From Picochlorum sp. 'celeri' (lineage: Eukaryota > Chlorophyta > Trebouxiophyceae): a stretch of DNA of 64,000 nucleotides. Under the pieces are notes generated by a model. The model did not search any database, had not been told where the DNA came from, and saw only the letters and a program-made list of their open reading frames with translations. The number at the start of each line of letters is the position of its first letter. Within the stretch, counting starts at the first letter, position 1. Below, piece after piece: positions 11,104-20,346 of the stretch. The DNA is taken from assembly GCA_010909725.1 (NCBI GenBank), contig JAACMV010000017.1, positions 682,001-746,000 on the forward strand. Direction: 5' to 3'. Both the position numbers and the translations under genes were made by a program.

Positions 11104-11563
11104 CTATCCCCAGGCAGGAGAAAGGGCGTAGTGAAGGACAAGTTTCCGTGTATCCCCAACGTCTGTTCCGAAAGAGTCCAACAAGACACCAATCTGTTCG
11201 TTCAAATTCGGTGAAAAACTAGACTTTAGGTAGACAAACTGCATGCATCATATATATTGACACACATATTTATATAAGACATGGTGAAGAGAAGAATATA
11301 CCATAATCATAGGTAATAATACTATTGGGTTGAGCTACATTCATTCACCATCTTAAAATTGTCTTGTCGATGGATGGATGGATGAGAATCACGTGTCCAC
11401 ATACCAGTCCTCCTTTGCTATTCAGCTCTTTTTTTATAAATGCCACTACTTTGAGCAATTTCTCTTCCCTATGAATCGCTACCTCTTTGCGTTGAAGAGG
11501 AGGAGCGTCACCCACGTGTTTCAAAAGAACATGCACCTTGGTATTCTTCTCCACACCACTCAT
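11104..11563 (-). CDS. ATG12: Autophagy ubiquitin-like protein ATG12
   Basis: Two exons, complement(11104..11238, 11405..11563), 98 aa, joined in phase 0 across a 166-base intron (GTATGT to GCATGCAG). The fold matches ATG12: 'KVHVLLKHVGDAPPL' at residues 9-23, 'LLKVVAFIKKELN' in the central helix, 'FVYLKSSFSPNLNEQIG' after the splice, and the diagnostic C-terminus 'HYALSPAWG'. The terminal glycine is the residue joined by ATG7 and ATG10 to a lysine of ATG5; that conjugate helps lipidate ATG8 on the autophagosome membrane. At 98 aa it is close to plant ATG12 (about 95 aa). No residues follow the glycine, so no processing is needed. Confidence 0.95.
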
Positions 11564-12057
11564 ATACCCTTTCCCTGCTCCATATACATCAATTAGTTTT
11601 CATTAAAGTGGTCGGTAGATTATTTGACGTTGCTCTTGGATGCATATGGCTCGATTGTATGTTGATCGACACGTGTATACTATCAACAGCCTCATTGGAT
11701 GGGACTCTATTCACCGTTCCCATCAAAGGAGCCCGTTCATGGGCCAAGTTCGCGAGGCGCATGGTCAAAATCTAGACGACTCGCCGGAACAGATTGATTG
11801 GGCCAGGATATCGTGCCTTATCCTGAGGAACGGTGGCACCAAACCCATACGACCCAGGGCTAGGATGCCACATATATTTGAAAAATATTACATATCTACG
11901 TCTAAACGTGAGATATTTGGATCCATCCTGTCTATTGCGGGCCTGGTTTCTTGAAATCAAACATTTCTTCACGTGATTGAGTGTGGTCAGTCTTTTTTCC
12001 TTCTCATCTTCCTTCCTACTCTGGATATACACGAGTGACTATCGATACATAGAAATC
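11564..12057. other. Divergent intergenic region
   Basis: This stretch of 494 bases lies between ATG12 (-) and the plastid membrane protein gene (+) and likely contains both promoters. A 104-codon plus-strand frame (11640-11954) and an 86-codon minus-strand frame (11772-12032) are open, but neither resembles a family I know. No repeat or RNA gene was seen. Confidence 0.4.
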
Positions 12058-12831
12058 ATGATGGTTATGAATGCTGCATGCCATAAGGCAGGATCGCTGT
12101 CTTGCACGTCTGCGTTGAGGGGCCGTGCTCTTCCTGCTGCTGGGCTGAGAAGCCGACAGAGCTCGAGGAGCCTGTCTGTGAAAACGTATGCATTGTCTGA
12201 TACAAATATTTTCATCAACTTGTTGAGTAGTTTGACGGCAGGAGCTGCAGTGACTGCTGTTGTAACTGCGACTGGAGAGGAAGATATTGACAAGTCTATC
12301 GAAAAGCTTCAGACGGTGGAGGGGGCTGCTCCATTGATTGCCGCATTCGTTATCGATGCTATCGCTCACTCCATCCCAGGGCTCAATGTTCTGTTCAACC
12401 TTGTGTCAGAGCCAGCTGGAGCTGCCGCGGGTGTTGCGTACATGTTCTCCTTGGTGTTGTCTGCACCAAGTGTGGACCCATCTACATTGGCTCCAGAAGG
12501 AACTGTGTTGGATGCCAAGAAGGCTGAGGACTCTCGTGGATTTGTTCGCGTGCCATTCACGCAGATTGTTCCAACTGCATTGGAGGTGATTGATTATGAG
12601 AATGATTCTTCATCTGGAGCTGGATGGAGTATTGGAAAGGATGGAAAGCCAAAGTTGCCAATCAACTCTGTTCTCATTGTTCTAGGAGTTGGAGGAGTTA
12701 TTCTCGAAGCAGCTGCTCATGCTCCTGTGCTTTCTCTCTTGTTGCCACGTGTGTTGTCTTGCGCAGGATGGTTGGCAGCCACGGGATATGTGCTTGACAA
12801 GACACAGCTCTTGTCCAAGATCTCAAAGTAA
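12058..12831 (+). CDS. Predicted plastid membrane protein, unknown family
   Basis: Single exon of 257 aa when started at the ATG at 12058 (tandem ATGs; a frame-open non-ATG region extends upstream). The first 45 residues, 'MMVMNAACHKAGSLSC' through an Arg/Ser-rich stretch to 'VKTYA', are a good chloroplast transit peptide. The mature part has several hydrophobic segments: 'INLLSSLTAGAAVTAVVTA', 'GAAAGVAYMFSLVLS', 'INSVLIVLGVGGVILEAA' and 'VLSCAGWLAATGYVL'. A thylakoid or envelope membrane protein is likely. I do not recognise the family; such proteins are often conserved only in algae and plants. A TGTAA signal follows at 12866-12870. Confidence 0.7.
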   Translation: MMVMNAACHKAGSLSCTSALRGRALPAAGLRSRQSSRSLSVKTYALSDTNIFINLLSSLTAGAAVTAVVTATGEEDIDKSIEKLQTVEGAAPLIAAFVIDAIAHSIPGLNVLFNLVSEPAGAAAGVAYMFSLVLSAPSVDPSTLAPEGTVLDAKKAEDSRGFVRVPFTQIVPTALEVIDYENDSSSGAGWSIGKDGKPKLPINSVLIVLGVGGVILEAAAHAPVLSLLLPRVLSCAGWLAATGYVLDKTQLLSKISK

Positions 12832-13068
12832 ATCTAGTAGATGTCATAATTATTATTACTCTGTGTGTAAAGCAAGACCGTGAGATGCTATGTAGATGAT
12901 TGGATGAATAAGAATGTTCTTCTGAACTCCCAATAAGTCACGTTCCATACGGAGTCCGGTACTGTTGTCAAAGATTTTTTTTGAATTCGGAAACTCTGGC
13001 ATGGAGTGTTACTGACCTATTGTAGAACACGTCCCCAGAAATACACTAACAAATTTGTGTCTGATTCG

Positions 13069-13970
13069 TCAGGGGAGAACAAAACCAAATATCTTCCATT
13101 GGGTTATTTTAATGCAGTCACCGCCGCCTGTTTTTTCTGTAATGAGACGAAAGTATGAGAAGGAATCGGTGTTTGCTGACAGATCAAAATACGTGTCAAC
13201 TTGATAAGTGTAACCAGACTGTCCTGACCATGACTTGATGGTCGTCCATGCTGATCCATCCGTGGAAGCGACTACTCGCCCATCGTAAGGCATTCTAGTG
13301 ACCAAATTTTGTCTCGGACTTATGCTAAATTTTGTCACCCGGATTGTCCGTGGGAACTGAATTTGAAGCCAGTCTCCACGAATTTGTTGACCATCCACCA
13401 ATGTGTCTACAGAGCCCAAGTACGTACCAAGAGCATTGTATGCATTTGGACATGCCGAATGCCAATAGGTGGTATAGAGCCCATCAAAAGCATTACTTGC
13501 AGGGTAGGTACCGTACACTGTACTAGCACTGAATACTTCTCCACCTAGGACCTGGGGGCTACTCAACTGCACAGTTGGCGGTGGGGGTGGAGGTGGACTG
13601 CGTCTGCTGACAACACCTTCTGCCCAGTCATCAACGCTGCTCATATCCTCGCACACCAGTTTTCCAGACCAAAAGTTGCTGCTGCGAGTAAGCTTTAAAG
13701 ACTGCTCAGCTGACAGTAACGTACACACACTCGTGATTCGATTGAATTTGACAGCTTGCCTTCGAAGAGACCTGAGAGACCTGCTTCACTGGAGACTGTG
13801 CTGTCAAAGCACATTCCTCCAAGCGTGGACTCTCGTGCTCCTCCTGCCATTTTTGTCATTACTTCGATCGCCTCTGTTTTAACGAAGCATGCGCACATGG
13901 TCAGGAGAAAGGGAGCCAGAAAGGCCCTTTCCCTGGGCGATATTTTCTGTCGTATCAGGCTTGCGGGCAT
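13069..13970 (-). CDS. Secreted protein with F5/8 type C (discoidin-like) domain
   Basis: The 3' exon 13069..13709 encodes a Pro-rich linker (seven prolines) followed by a discoidin-like domain: 'ASNAFDGLYTTYWHSAC', 'GDWLQIQFPRTIRVTKFSI' and 'YFRLITEKTGGG', ending at 'WKIFGFVLP'. Such domains bind carbohydrate or lipid. The upstream frame to an ATG at 13970 carries a signal-peptide-like helix, 'FLAPFLLTMCACF'. A splice between them is needed. The acceptor ending at 13710 fits phase with three phase-1 donors: GTCTCT sites giving 62- or 74-base introns, or a GC-AG site giving 50 bases. With the 50-base GC-AG intron the protein is 283 aa. The exact splice is unresolved; the domain call is firmer. 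Confidence 0.6.
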
Positions 13971-14569
13971 ATACTAGAAGACATGTCGCCATACTGTCAG
14001 GACACATCAGTCCCGAGAGTATTCTCGGCATCAACTCTTTCAACCGTGCCGTATTCTCTGTCGGCATTTGCCCGCTCTTTGAATAATTACGCGACGCTAC
14101 GTTACGGTAACGTACGTTGAACGTAATTATAACGTCACGCCAACGTCAATTGTCGTTTACAAAAGTTACAAAAGTTCGATCTCCTAATCTGTATGCCCAG
14201 TATGCCACATGTATCGATTATACCTCCAATGTATAGCATTTTCTGCCGAATATGCCATGTGAATATCAGCATGTGCAGACAAGAGCAGTGAAACCCATGT
14301 CTATACCATACTCTCCCCATCAAAGCGGGGCTTCGATAGTAGTGGGCTATCTCCCATGTGCTCAACGTGGCTGTTAGTAAAAATCTCAATGATGCCACCA
14401 TACACGCTGTAACCAGCCAACCCCATGGCAACATATATGTCATTCCTGGCGTAACAATCGCATCAGAAACACTGCAAAGCTAGGCCTCCTGACCTGGAGG
14501 AGTACTCCTATGCAACAGATCTAGTACAGGTACAAGTTCACCCACCTCCAAGGGTGTGTATTTTTGAAA
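13971..14569. other. Intergenic region with ACGT-rich element
   Basis: This 599-base region separates the divergent discoidin-like gene (-) and PWP2 (+). Apart from the ACGT cluster at 14098-14148 listed separately, I see no repeat, RNA gene or believable protein. The minus-strand frame at 14135-14443 looks like chance. Confidence 0.5.
14098..14148. promoter_or_regulatory. Palindromic ACGT cluster, possible bZIP binding region
   Basis: TACGTTAC and GTAACGTA form a perfect inverted repeat around one G at 14098-14114. Further ACG(T) cores follow in AACGTAATT, AACGTCACG and AACGTCAAT up to 14148. ACGT is the core bound by plant bZIP factors. Its place between divergent genes suits a shared regulatory element; binding itself is inference. 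Confidence 0.4.
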
Positions 14570-17217
14570 ATGGACTATAAATTTAGGAATTTATTAGGAG
14601 CTCCATATAAAGGAGGTTCTGTTGCAATGACGGGAGACACGCTGTTGTCTCCCGTCGGCAATAGAGTGTCACAGGTATGTTTGGCATGCCATGCACCGAA
14701 TGGCAAGGATGGCAAGGACACTGATGCTGTATTAGCGGCTTTCTAACCATTTATATTGTTCTATAGATTGATTTGGTGAAATCTACGAGCTCAACGTTGC
14801 CCTATGAGCTTGGGTCACACGTAAGGACCCTGTGCGTGTCTCCAGATGGAGTCTTTTTGTTCGCTGTGGATGAAACTGGTAGAGCCTTGGTCATTAATAG
14901 GAAACATAATGCTCTGCTGCATCATTTTTCATTCAAGAATGTGGTCAGAACAGCGAGGTTTAGTCCTGACGGCAAATATATTGCTGTTGGGGTTGGTCGT
15001 CTGGTTCAAGTATGGCACCGACCTGGGCTCGCAAAGTCTACGAATCCGTTGGAATTGCATCGAACGTATGGTCATTGTCATGCAGATATCGTGTCATTGG
15101 ATTGGAGTGACGATTCATGCTGGTTGGTGGCCGGTTCCAAGGATTTGACTGTGAGGGTGTGGTCGTTGCATTCCATTGACACATATCTTCCTCCGACATT
15201 GACGGGTCATAAAGAATCTCCCATTGGTGTGTACTTTACCACAAAGAATATTAGAGAATCGGCAGAGTTGTTGGGGAAGAATGTGCCGCACTTGTACACG
15301 CTGTCAAAGGATGGTGCATTGTTTGCATGGCATTATGCAAAGGACAAGGTTGGAGATGAGGATACAGACAAAGATGATGCAGAACAGAGTCGGACGTATT
15401 TTGGTGGGCACTGGAGTTTGGTTGATAAATATTATTTTAATCAGAGAGGGTCCAAAATGACAGCGTGCACAGTACACAAGGGTGTTGGGATTTTGGCCGT
15501 GGGCTTTTCAAGAGGGCTCTTTGAATTGCTGCAACTTCCTGATCTGACAACGGTTCATACACTGAGCATTGGCCATGATCCTATCGATTCCATGTGCTTT
15601 AATGATTCTGGAGAGTGGGTTGTTGTGGGTAGCGCAAACTTGGGCCAAATGCTTGTGTGGGAATGGAGGAGTGAAACATATGTGCTCAAGCAGCAGGGGC
15701 ATGCTTATGATATTACATCATTGGACTTTTCTCAGGATGGGTCGATGATTGTCACGGGATCGACAGATGCCAAGGTAAAATTATGGACAGTTGCAAACGG
15801 GTTTTGCTTCGTTACATTTTCAGATCATGCTGCACCAGTCACAGCGACAAGCTTTGTCCCTAGTGGACATGCTGTCGTCAGTGCATCATTAGATGGAACC
15901 GTGCGGGCATTTGATTTGATACGATACCGGAATTTTAGAACGCTCACAAGCCCCAAGCCAGTGCAGTTTACATCAGTAGGCGTAGATCCTTCCGGGGACA
16001 TCATTGTTGCAGGGAGTAAGGATACATTTGAGATTTTTGTTTGGAGTTTGAAGACTGGCAAACTGCTTGATATTCTGGCAGCACATGAAGGACCAGTCGT
16101 GATGACCAAATTTGCTCCAGGATCGTCAATATTAGCGTCAGCATCTTGGGATGCTACCGTGAGAACATGGGATGTGTTCAATAGTAAAGGAAATGTGGAT
16201 GTGCTCCAGCACAACCATGATGTCTTGGCTGTTGCATGGCATCCCGATGGTAAACATCTGGCGTCGTCAACTCTTGATGGGCAGATTTATTACTGGAATG
16301 CAGTTGATGCTGATATTGAATTTGTGATTCATGGCAGGCGTGATATCGCTGGCGGACGATCCAAGTATGACCGCAGAGCAGCAGGCAACTCGTCATCAGG
16401 AAGAGCCTTCACCTCTTTGGCCTTCTCAGCAGATGGAAGTTTTCTTCTCGCGGGAGGAAGCTCAAAGTATGTATGTGTATACGATGTACGTGAACAAGTC
16501 ATGCTTCGAAGGTTCCAAATATCACACAACAAGGCACTGGACGGTGTTTTGGATCAACTGAATTCCAAATACATGACGGATGCTGGGCCTCTCACAGATA
16601 TACGCGATGTCAACAGCGACGATGATGAAGATGATGAGACAGCCAGGCGCCTTCCAGGAGATGTATCATATCAAAGTCAAGGATCTGCGACCACCCGATG
16701 CGTATCATTATCTCCAACAGGAAGAACATGGGCTGCTGCTACACCAGGAGGGGTCTTGCTGTACGGATTGGATTCAACAATGACATTCGACCCTACGGAT
16801 CTCGCTGAAGACATCACCCCCGCAGCTGTATTACAATCAATGAACGTAGGCGCGTATTTGAGAGCCCTACTTATAGCAGTACGACTAGGAGATGGAGACC
16901 TCATTCAACAGGTACTTTTGTGCACCCCACCCACCATGCTGCCATCAGTTGTTGCCACGTTGCCCTCATCCGCCATTCTGCCAATCATCCAATCCCTCGG
17001 AGACATTATGAATTCAGGAACACCTCATATAGAACACGTCATCGCATGGCTACAGCAGGTATGTACCAGACATGCGCTTGTCCTCCAAGACATGTCCCAT
17101 CAGGTTGGCCCAGCACTCCGTGGAATACACAAAGCATTGAATCAAGTACGAGACGACGTCGGAGGTCTCTGTGAGTCAAACATTTACAGCTTACGATATT
17201 TAATTAGCTCCAAGTAA
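14570..17217 (+). CDS. PWP2: Periodic tryptophan protein 2 (PWP2/UTP1), SSU processome
   Basis: Two exons, join(14570..14674, 14767..17217), 851 aa; the 92-base intron (GTATGT to CTATAG) is in phase 0. Exon 1 encodes 'MDYKFRNLLGAPYKGG', the conserved PWP2 N-terminus. About twelve WD40 repeats follow up to about residue 600, for example 'AVAWHPDGKHLASSTLDG'. An acidic linker 'DVNSDDDEDDE' comes next, then the C-terminal Utp12-type helical domain at about 700-810. PWP2 nucleates the UTP-B complex of the U3 snoRNP and is needed for 18S rRNA processing in the nucleolus. Length agrees with yeast and plant homologues (about 900 aa). The gene ends 21 bases from the convergent phosphatase gene. Confidence 0.96.
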
Positions 17218-17238
17218 ACTATTACATAGTATAGACGT

Positions 17239-18153
17239 TCAAGTATACCCTCCAAACACAACTATGTCTTTCCTCTGCAACACTGCTGCCAATGTAGGCC
17301 GAACATCAGGCGCATGCTCCAATGCTAACAGTGTATCTAAACAATCAAGCAGCTCTTCATCTTCCATATCGTCTATAAACGTCCCTATAGGCACGGCATT
17401 CTCAGGCTGAAACACGTATGAATGAGGAGAATTATCCACTAATATCATGGACCCAGGATCACGCCCCATACACTGCAAATCCTTCACATACGATCCTTCG
17501 AAAGGATAACATGCCTCTCTAAACAACCTCCATCGTATAATCTTATTCGTATCTAAAAGATCTAACAACGGATTCGCATATTTACCCAACGACGCTGTAA
17601 AAACAACCACTTCAAACCGCTCACCAACTGCCTTTAAAAATTCATCCACATATGGCCTCTTCAACACATATACGTCAATTACACGACCTTCAATCTCCAC
17701 AGGAATAACAAAATCCGCAGACGCTACCGGTCGAAATGACGAATGCACCAATGTCTCGTCCAAATCCAAAATCAAGGTCTTCTTCCCCACATCCTCCTCA
17801 TGCTGCGGACCCAAGACTGGCTCAGGCCATCGACACACCTCCAACGCACTCCTTCCATCTCTCCCGTCATCAGACCCTTCATACCGTTCTATACTATCAG
17901 ATCCAAAACAACAAATCATATTCTTCATCCTCGCAGACCACGACAGCGAGCCTGTCCCATCCTCCGTCTCCTTGGTCGCCTGCGGAGAAGACCCATCATC
18001 CTTTGACACCTGAGTCACCACACTCGCAATCATTTCATCATTTGGCTCTGCATCATCCGCTGCTTTCACCACTGTCACCTTTCTACCCACAGAAACATCC
18101 GAAGCGGACGAATCTCCTACTGCTACAGAACCATTTCCCTTTGTTCTATCCAT
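17239..18153 (-). CDS. CTD small phosphatase-like protein (FCP1/SCP, HAD fold)
   Basis: Single exon of 304 aa. Residues 1-110 are acidic, Ser-rich and probably disordered. The catalytic domain follows at about 120-290 with the DxDxT motif in 'LILDLDETLVHSSF', where the first Asp is the phosphate-accepting nucleophile. 'VLKRPYVDEFLKAV', 'VVVFTASLGKYANPLLD' and 'MILVDNSPHSYVFQPENAV' are typical of the NLI-interacting factor group. These HAD phosphatases remove Ser/Thr phosphates from the RNA polymerase II C-terminal domain or other nuclear proteins. No BRCT domain is present, so it is SCP-like rather than FCP1. No membrane helix is seen, which argues against a TIM50 or Dullard role. Confidence 0.9.
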   Translation of the reverse strand: MDRTKGNGSVAVGDSSASDVSVGRKVTVVKAADDAEPNDEMIASVVTQVSKDDGSSPQATKETEDGTGSLSWSARMKNMICCFGSDSIERYEGSDDGRDGRSALEVCRWPEPVLGPQHEEDVGKKTLILDLDETLVHSSFRPVASADFVIPVEIEGRVIDVYVLKRPYVDEFLKAVGERFEVVVFTASLGKYANPLLDLLDTNKIIRWRLFREACYPFEGSYVKDLQCMGRDPGSMILVDNSPHSYVFQPENAVPIGTFIDDMEDEELLDCLDTLLALEHAPDVRPTLAAVLQRKDIVVFGGYT

Positions 18154-18422
18154 CTCGTCATAAAACCCAACTAAATTTACTATATTTCAAAACTATACTG
18201 TGTCGACAGTGGACCCGCGTGTATCTCCCTGCGTACAAGCAGCAGGTACGTTTCCTGAGGGAGGCACTATCCCAGACGCACGGGCGTCACACCCTACAAT
18301 CACGACGAAATTCTGCGTGTCGGATCATTGTACGTATTTCTTACAGTTCTTTTTACATACAGTACACATCCCACGTTTCTTTGACGAGGGACAAAGAAAC
18401 GCATCGGAGAGTTTTTAATGTT

Positions 18423-19193
18423 TCAATTTACAACCCCCATGCTGTTCATCTCCTGTAGTATACAATGACCCAATGTCGCCACGCCCCTCACGTCACCATG
18501 ACGATGATGTACAACAAGATCAGGATGAAATGCCATGGCGATGCATCGCCTCGCCCTCTTTTCTATTCGTTTCCTAGACCCAGTCTCCATCATCATGCTG
18601 CAATCTTGACTGGAGATTGCCCCAACCGCCAGTGCAAATGTCACCACATCAGAATTACAATACATTGCAACCTGTTGAATTTGATGCGCAATCGTCGAGG
18701 AATCCGTCGACTCTTTCGCCTTAGCAAACGCCAAGCGTGCTGCTTCCAAACCCCCTCCTCCTCCTTGTCCATTTCCAGTGCCATGCATTCTACTGCTTCT
18801 ACTACCGCCTCTCCTAGAAGATCCCATTCTCTGTGACGTATAGTGTATATAGTGGTATTCGTGATAGTAATATCGCCGCGCACCCCCTGAGACAGTCTCA
18901 AACACCCCCTCGTGGTGGTGGTGGTGGTGGTTGGTATCACTGGTACTGGCGCTATCGCTGACCCGAGGCTGTGCTGTTGTTGTTGTTGTTGTCCCCCACC
19001 AGTCATCAGGGTCCATCATATCGATAGTTCTTGTTTTATGTTTTGAAAACCTTGTTGCTGGGTTTATATGAGACCGTGGCTCTGCATGTTTGTTTGGTTG
19101 TGGAATGGCGCCAGTAACAACCAACAACTCCCTGTTTCTAGTCTTCGACGTTCCTGCCTGGGAGGATGCTATTCGATGGATGAATACATCCAT
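18423..19193 (-). CDS. Low-complexity His/Gly/Thr-rich protein, unknown
   Basis: Open frame of 256 codons; the start may be the ATG at 19193 or the tandem ATG at 19019 ('MMDPDDWWG', 198 aa). The N-terminal half is low complexity, with a Thr run from a TGT/TTG repeat, a His run from a GTG repeat near 18908-18930, and Ser/Arg/Gly-rich stretches. The C-terminal half is more ordered: 'GGGLEAARLAFAKAKESTDS', 'VTFALAVGAISSQDC' and 'RIEKRARRCIAMAFHPDLV', helical and basic. I recognise no family with certainty; the 'HPD' triplet after a basic helix recalls J domains but the rest does not fit well. Confidence 0.5.
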   Translation of the reverse strand: MDVFIHRIASSQAGTSKTRNRELLVVTGAIPQPNKHAEPRSHINPATRFSKHKTRTIDMMDPDDWWGTTTTTTAQPRVSDSASTSDTNHHHHHHEGVFETVSGGARRYYYHEYHYIHYTSQRMGSSRRGGSRSSRMHGTGNGQGGGGGLEAARLAFAKAKESTDSSTIAHQIQQVAMYCNSDVVTFALAVGAISSQDCSMMMETGSRKRIEKRARRCIAMAFHPDLVVHHRHGDVRGVATLGHCILQEMNSMGVVN

Positions 19194-19546
19194 TCTGATA
19201 TATATATTTATTATTCTTTTATGTATGCAGAATAGAAGGAAGAGCGCTGCTCTTCATATACATGGCATGAATTTAGATGATGATCTCAGATGATGATGAC
19301 AAGGATTCGGGAGCTAGCTCCCCAATTGCTTGCAAGCAACTTGCCACATATATGTGGCTGTCCCGTCTGGATATATATACATGGAGTATCCAATGATGGA
19401 ACTGGTGGGAGAAAGAAAGAAAAGATTGTAGTATCTCATCTTACAGATGCATCTGATGGGAATCATTGCATTGGTTGGATGAACATGCCTGTGCATCGTT
19501 GATGCCTGCAGGGAGCATCTTATTGGTATACAGCTGCTTTATGTAT
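19194..19546. other. Intergenic region
   Basis: A 353-base stretch between two minus-strand genes, containing the 3' end of the secreted-protein gene and the promoter of the low-complexity gene. It is AT-rich with TATATATATA runs near 19200 and 19370. No coding signal or repeat worth naming was seen. Confidence 0.4.
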
Positions 19547-20197
19547 TTATTTGCACTTATAGTTACCTTTTCCATTGAATCTGAGGGATACTGTTCTTCT
19601 TCTGGCTTGTTCGTTGCATACATAATTCACAACCACGGCAACTTTTGAGTATCCTTTGCCAGAGCCATCTGGCTTGGAACTTGCCGTGATTCTGTAGGGA
19701 CCAGCCTTGACGCGCTCGCCATCGTTGAGATCACAAGATTTGACATCCAAAACTTTGTAGTTTCTCACCCCTGCGGGGCAGGAGAAGGCCTCGGCGAGGT
19801 CGTTGTTGTCCTTCATCAGCATTGGGAAATATTCCTTGACCATGGCTGTGCGAATTGCCACGTCGAGATTCATCCAGCCGGTTTCGGTACTGCTTTCTCC
19901 TTCGAAATCTGCCAAATTATAACACGTATACTTGTCATTGTTTGCCTGCAGAGCGAATCAGTACCAATGAGTACGTTGTATATACGATGGTGTCGGAAGT
20001 GATCTCACCCAATGTGGGTTGAGGTGGACAAGGCGATGAACACGTACCGACACCTCCAGGAGCTGATCTGAATCAAGCACATATTGTAAATCCTTGATGG
20101 GTGTGAATGTGGACAGCTGATTGAAGCAGTCCTTGCCCGATACAAGGGACAGGATGGGTAGCAACAAGACGGCAGTCGTGACGACGTGGTTCTTCAT
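19547..20197 (-). CDS. Small secreted cysteine-containing protein, unknown
   Basis: Two exons, complement(19547..19945, 20048..20197), 182 aa, joined in phase 0 by a 102-base intron (GTACGT to CTCTGCAG). Residues 1-21 are a clear signal peptide ending 'LLPILSLVSG'. The mature part, 'KDCFNQLSTFTPIKDL' onward, contains about five cysteines ('YTCYN', 'AFSCP', 'VKSCDL', 'NYVCNEQ', ending 'GNYKCK'), suggesting disulphides. Beta-rich segments such as 'VKAGPYRITASSKPDG' follow. I do not recognise the family. It may act in the cell wall, periplasm or vacuole. A GAT repeat sits just before the start codon. Confidence 0.65.
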
Positions 20198-20346
20198 GAT
20201 GATGATGATTGCTGATTTTGATATGATATATTTTCTGTCTGTAATGTATGATATGCTTTAATAATAATAAAGATGAATTCTTTCTTGAGAAAACAACCGG
20301 GATGAATCTGACGTGTCGGAGAGTGACAAAGATCTGTCTTGCGTGT

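Noticed and set aside
11640..12032. Overlapping open frames on both strands (104 and 86 codons)
   Set aside because: Neither matches a known family or shows transit, membrane or coiled-coil features; both sit in a divergent promoter region.
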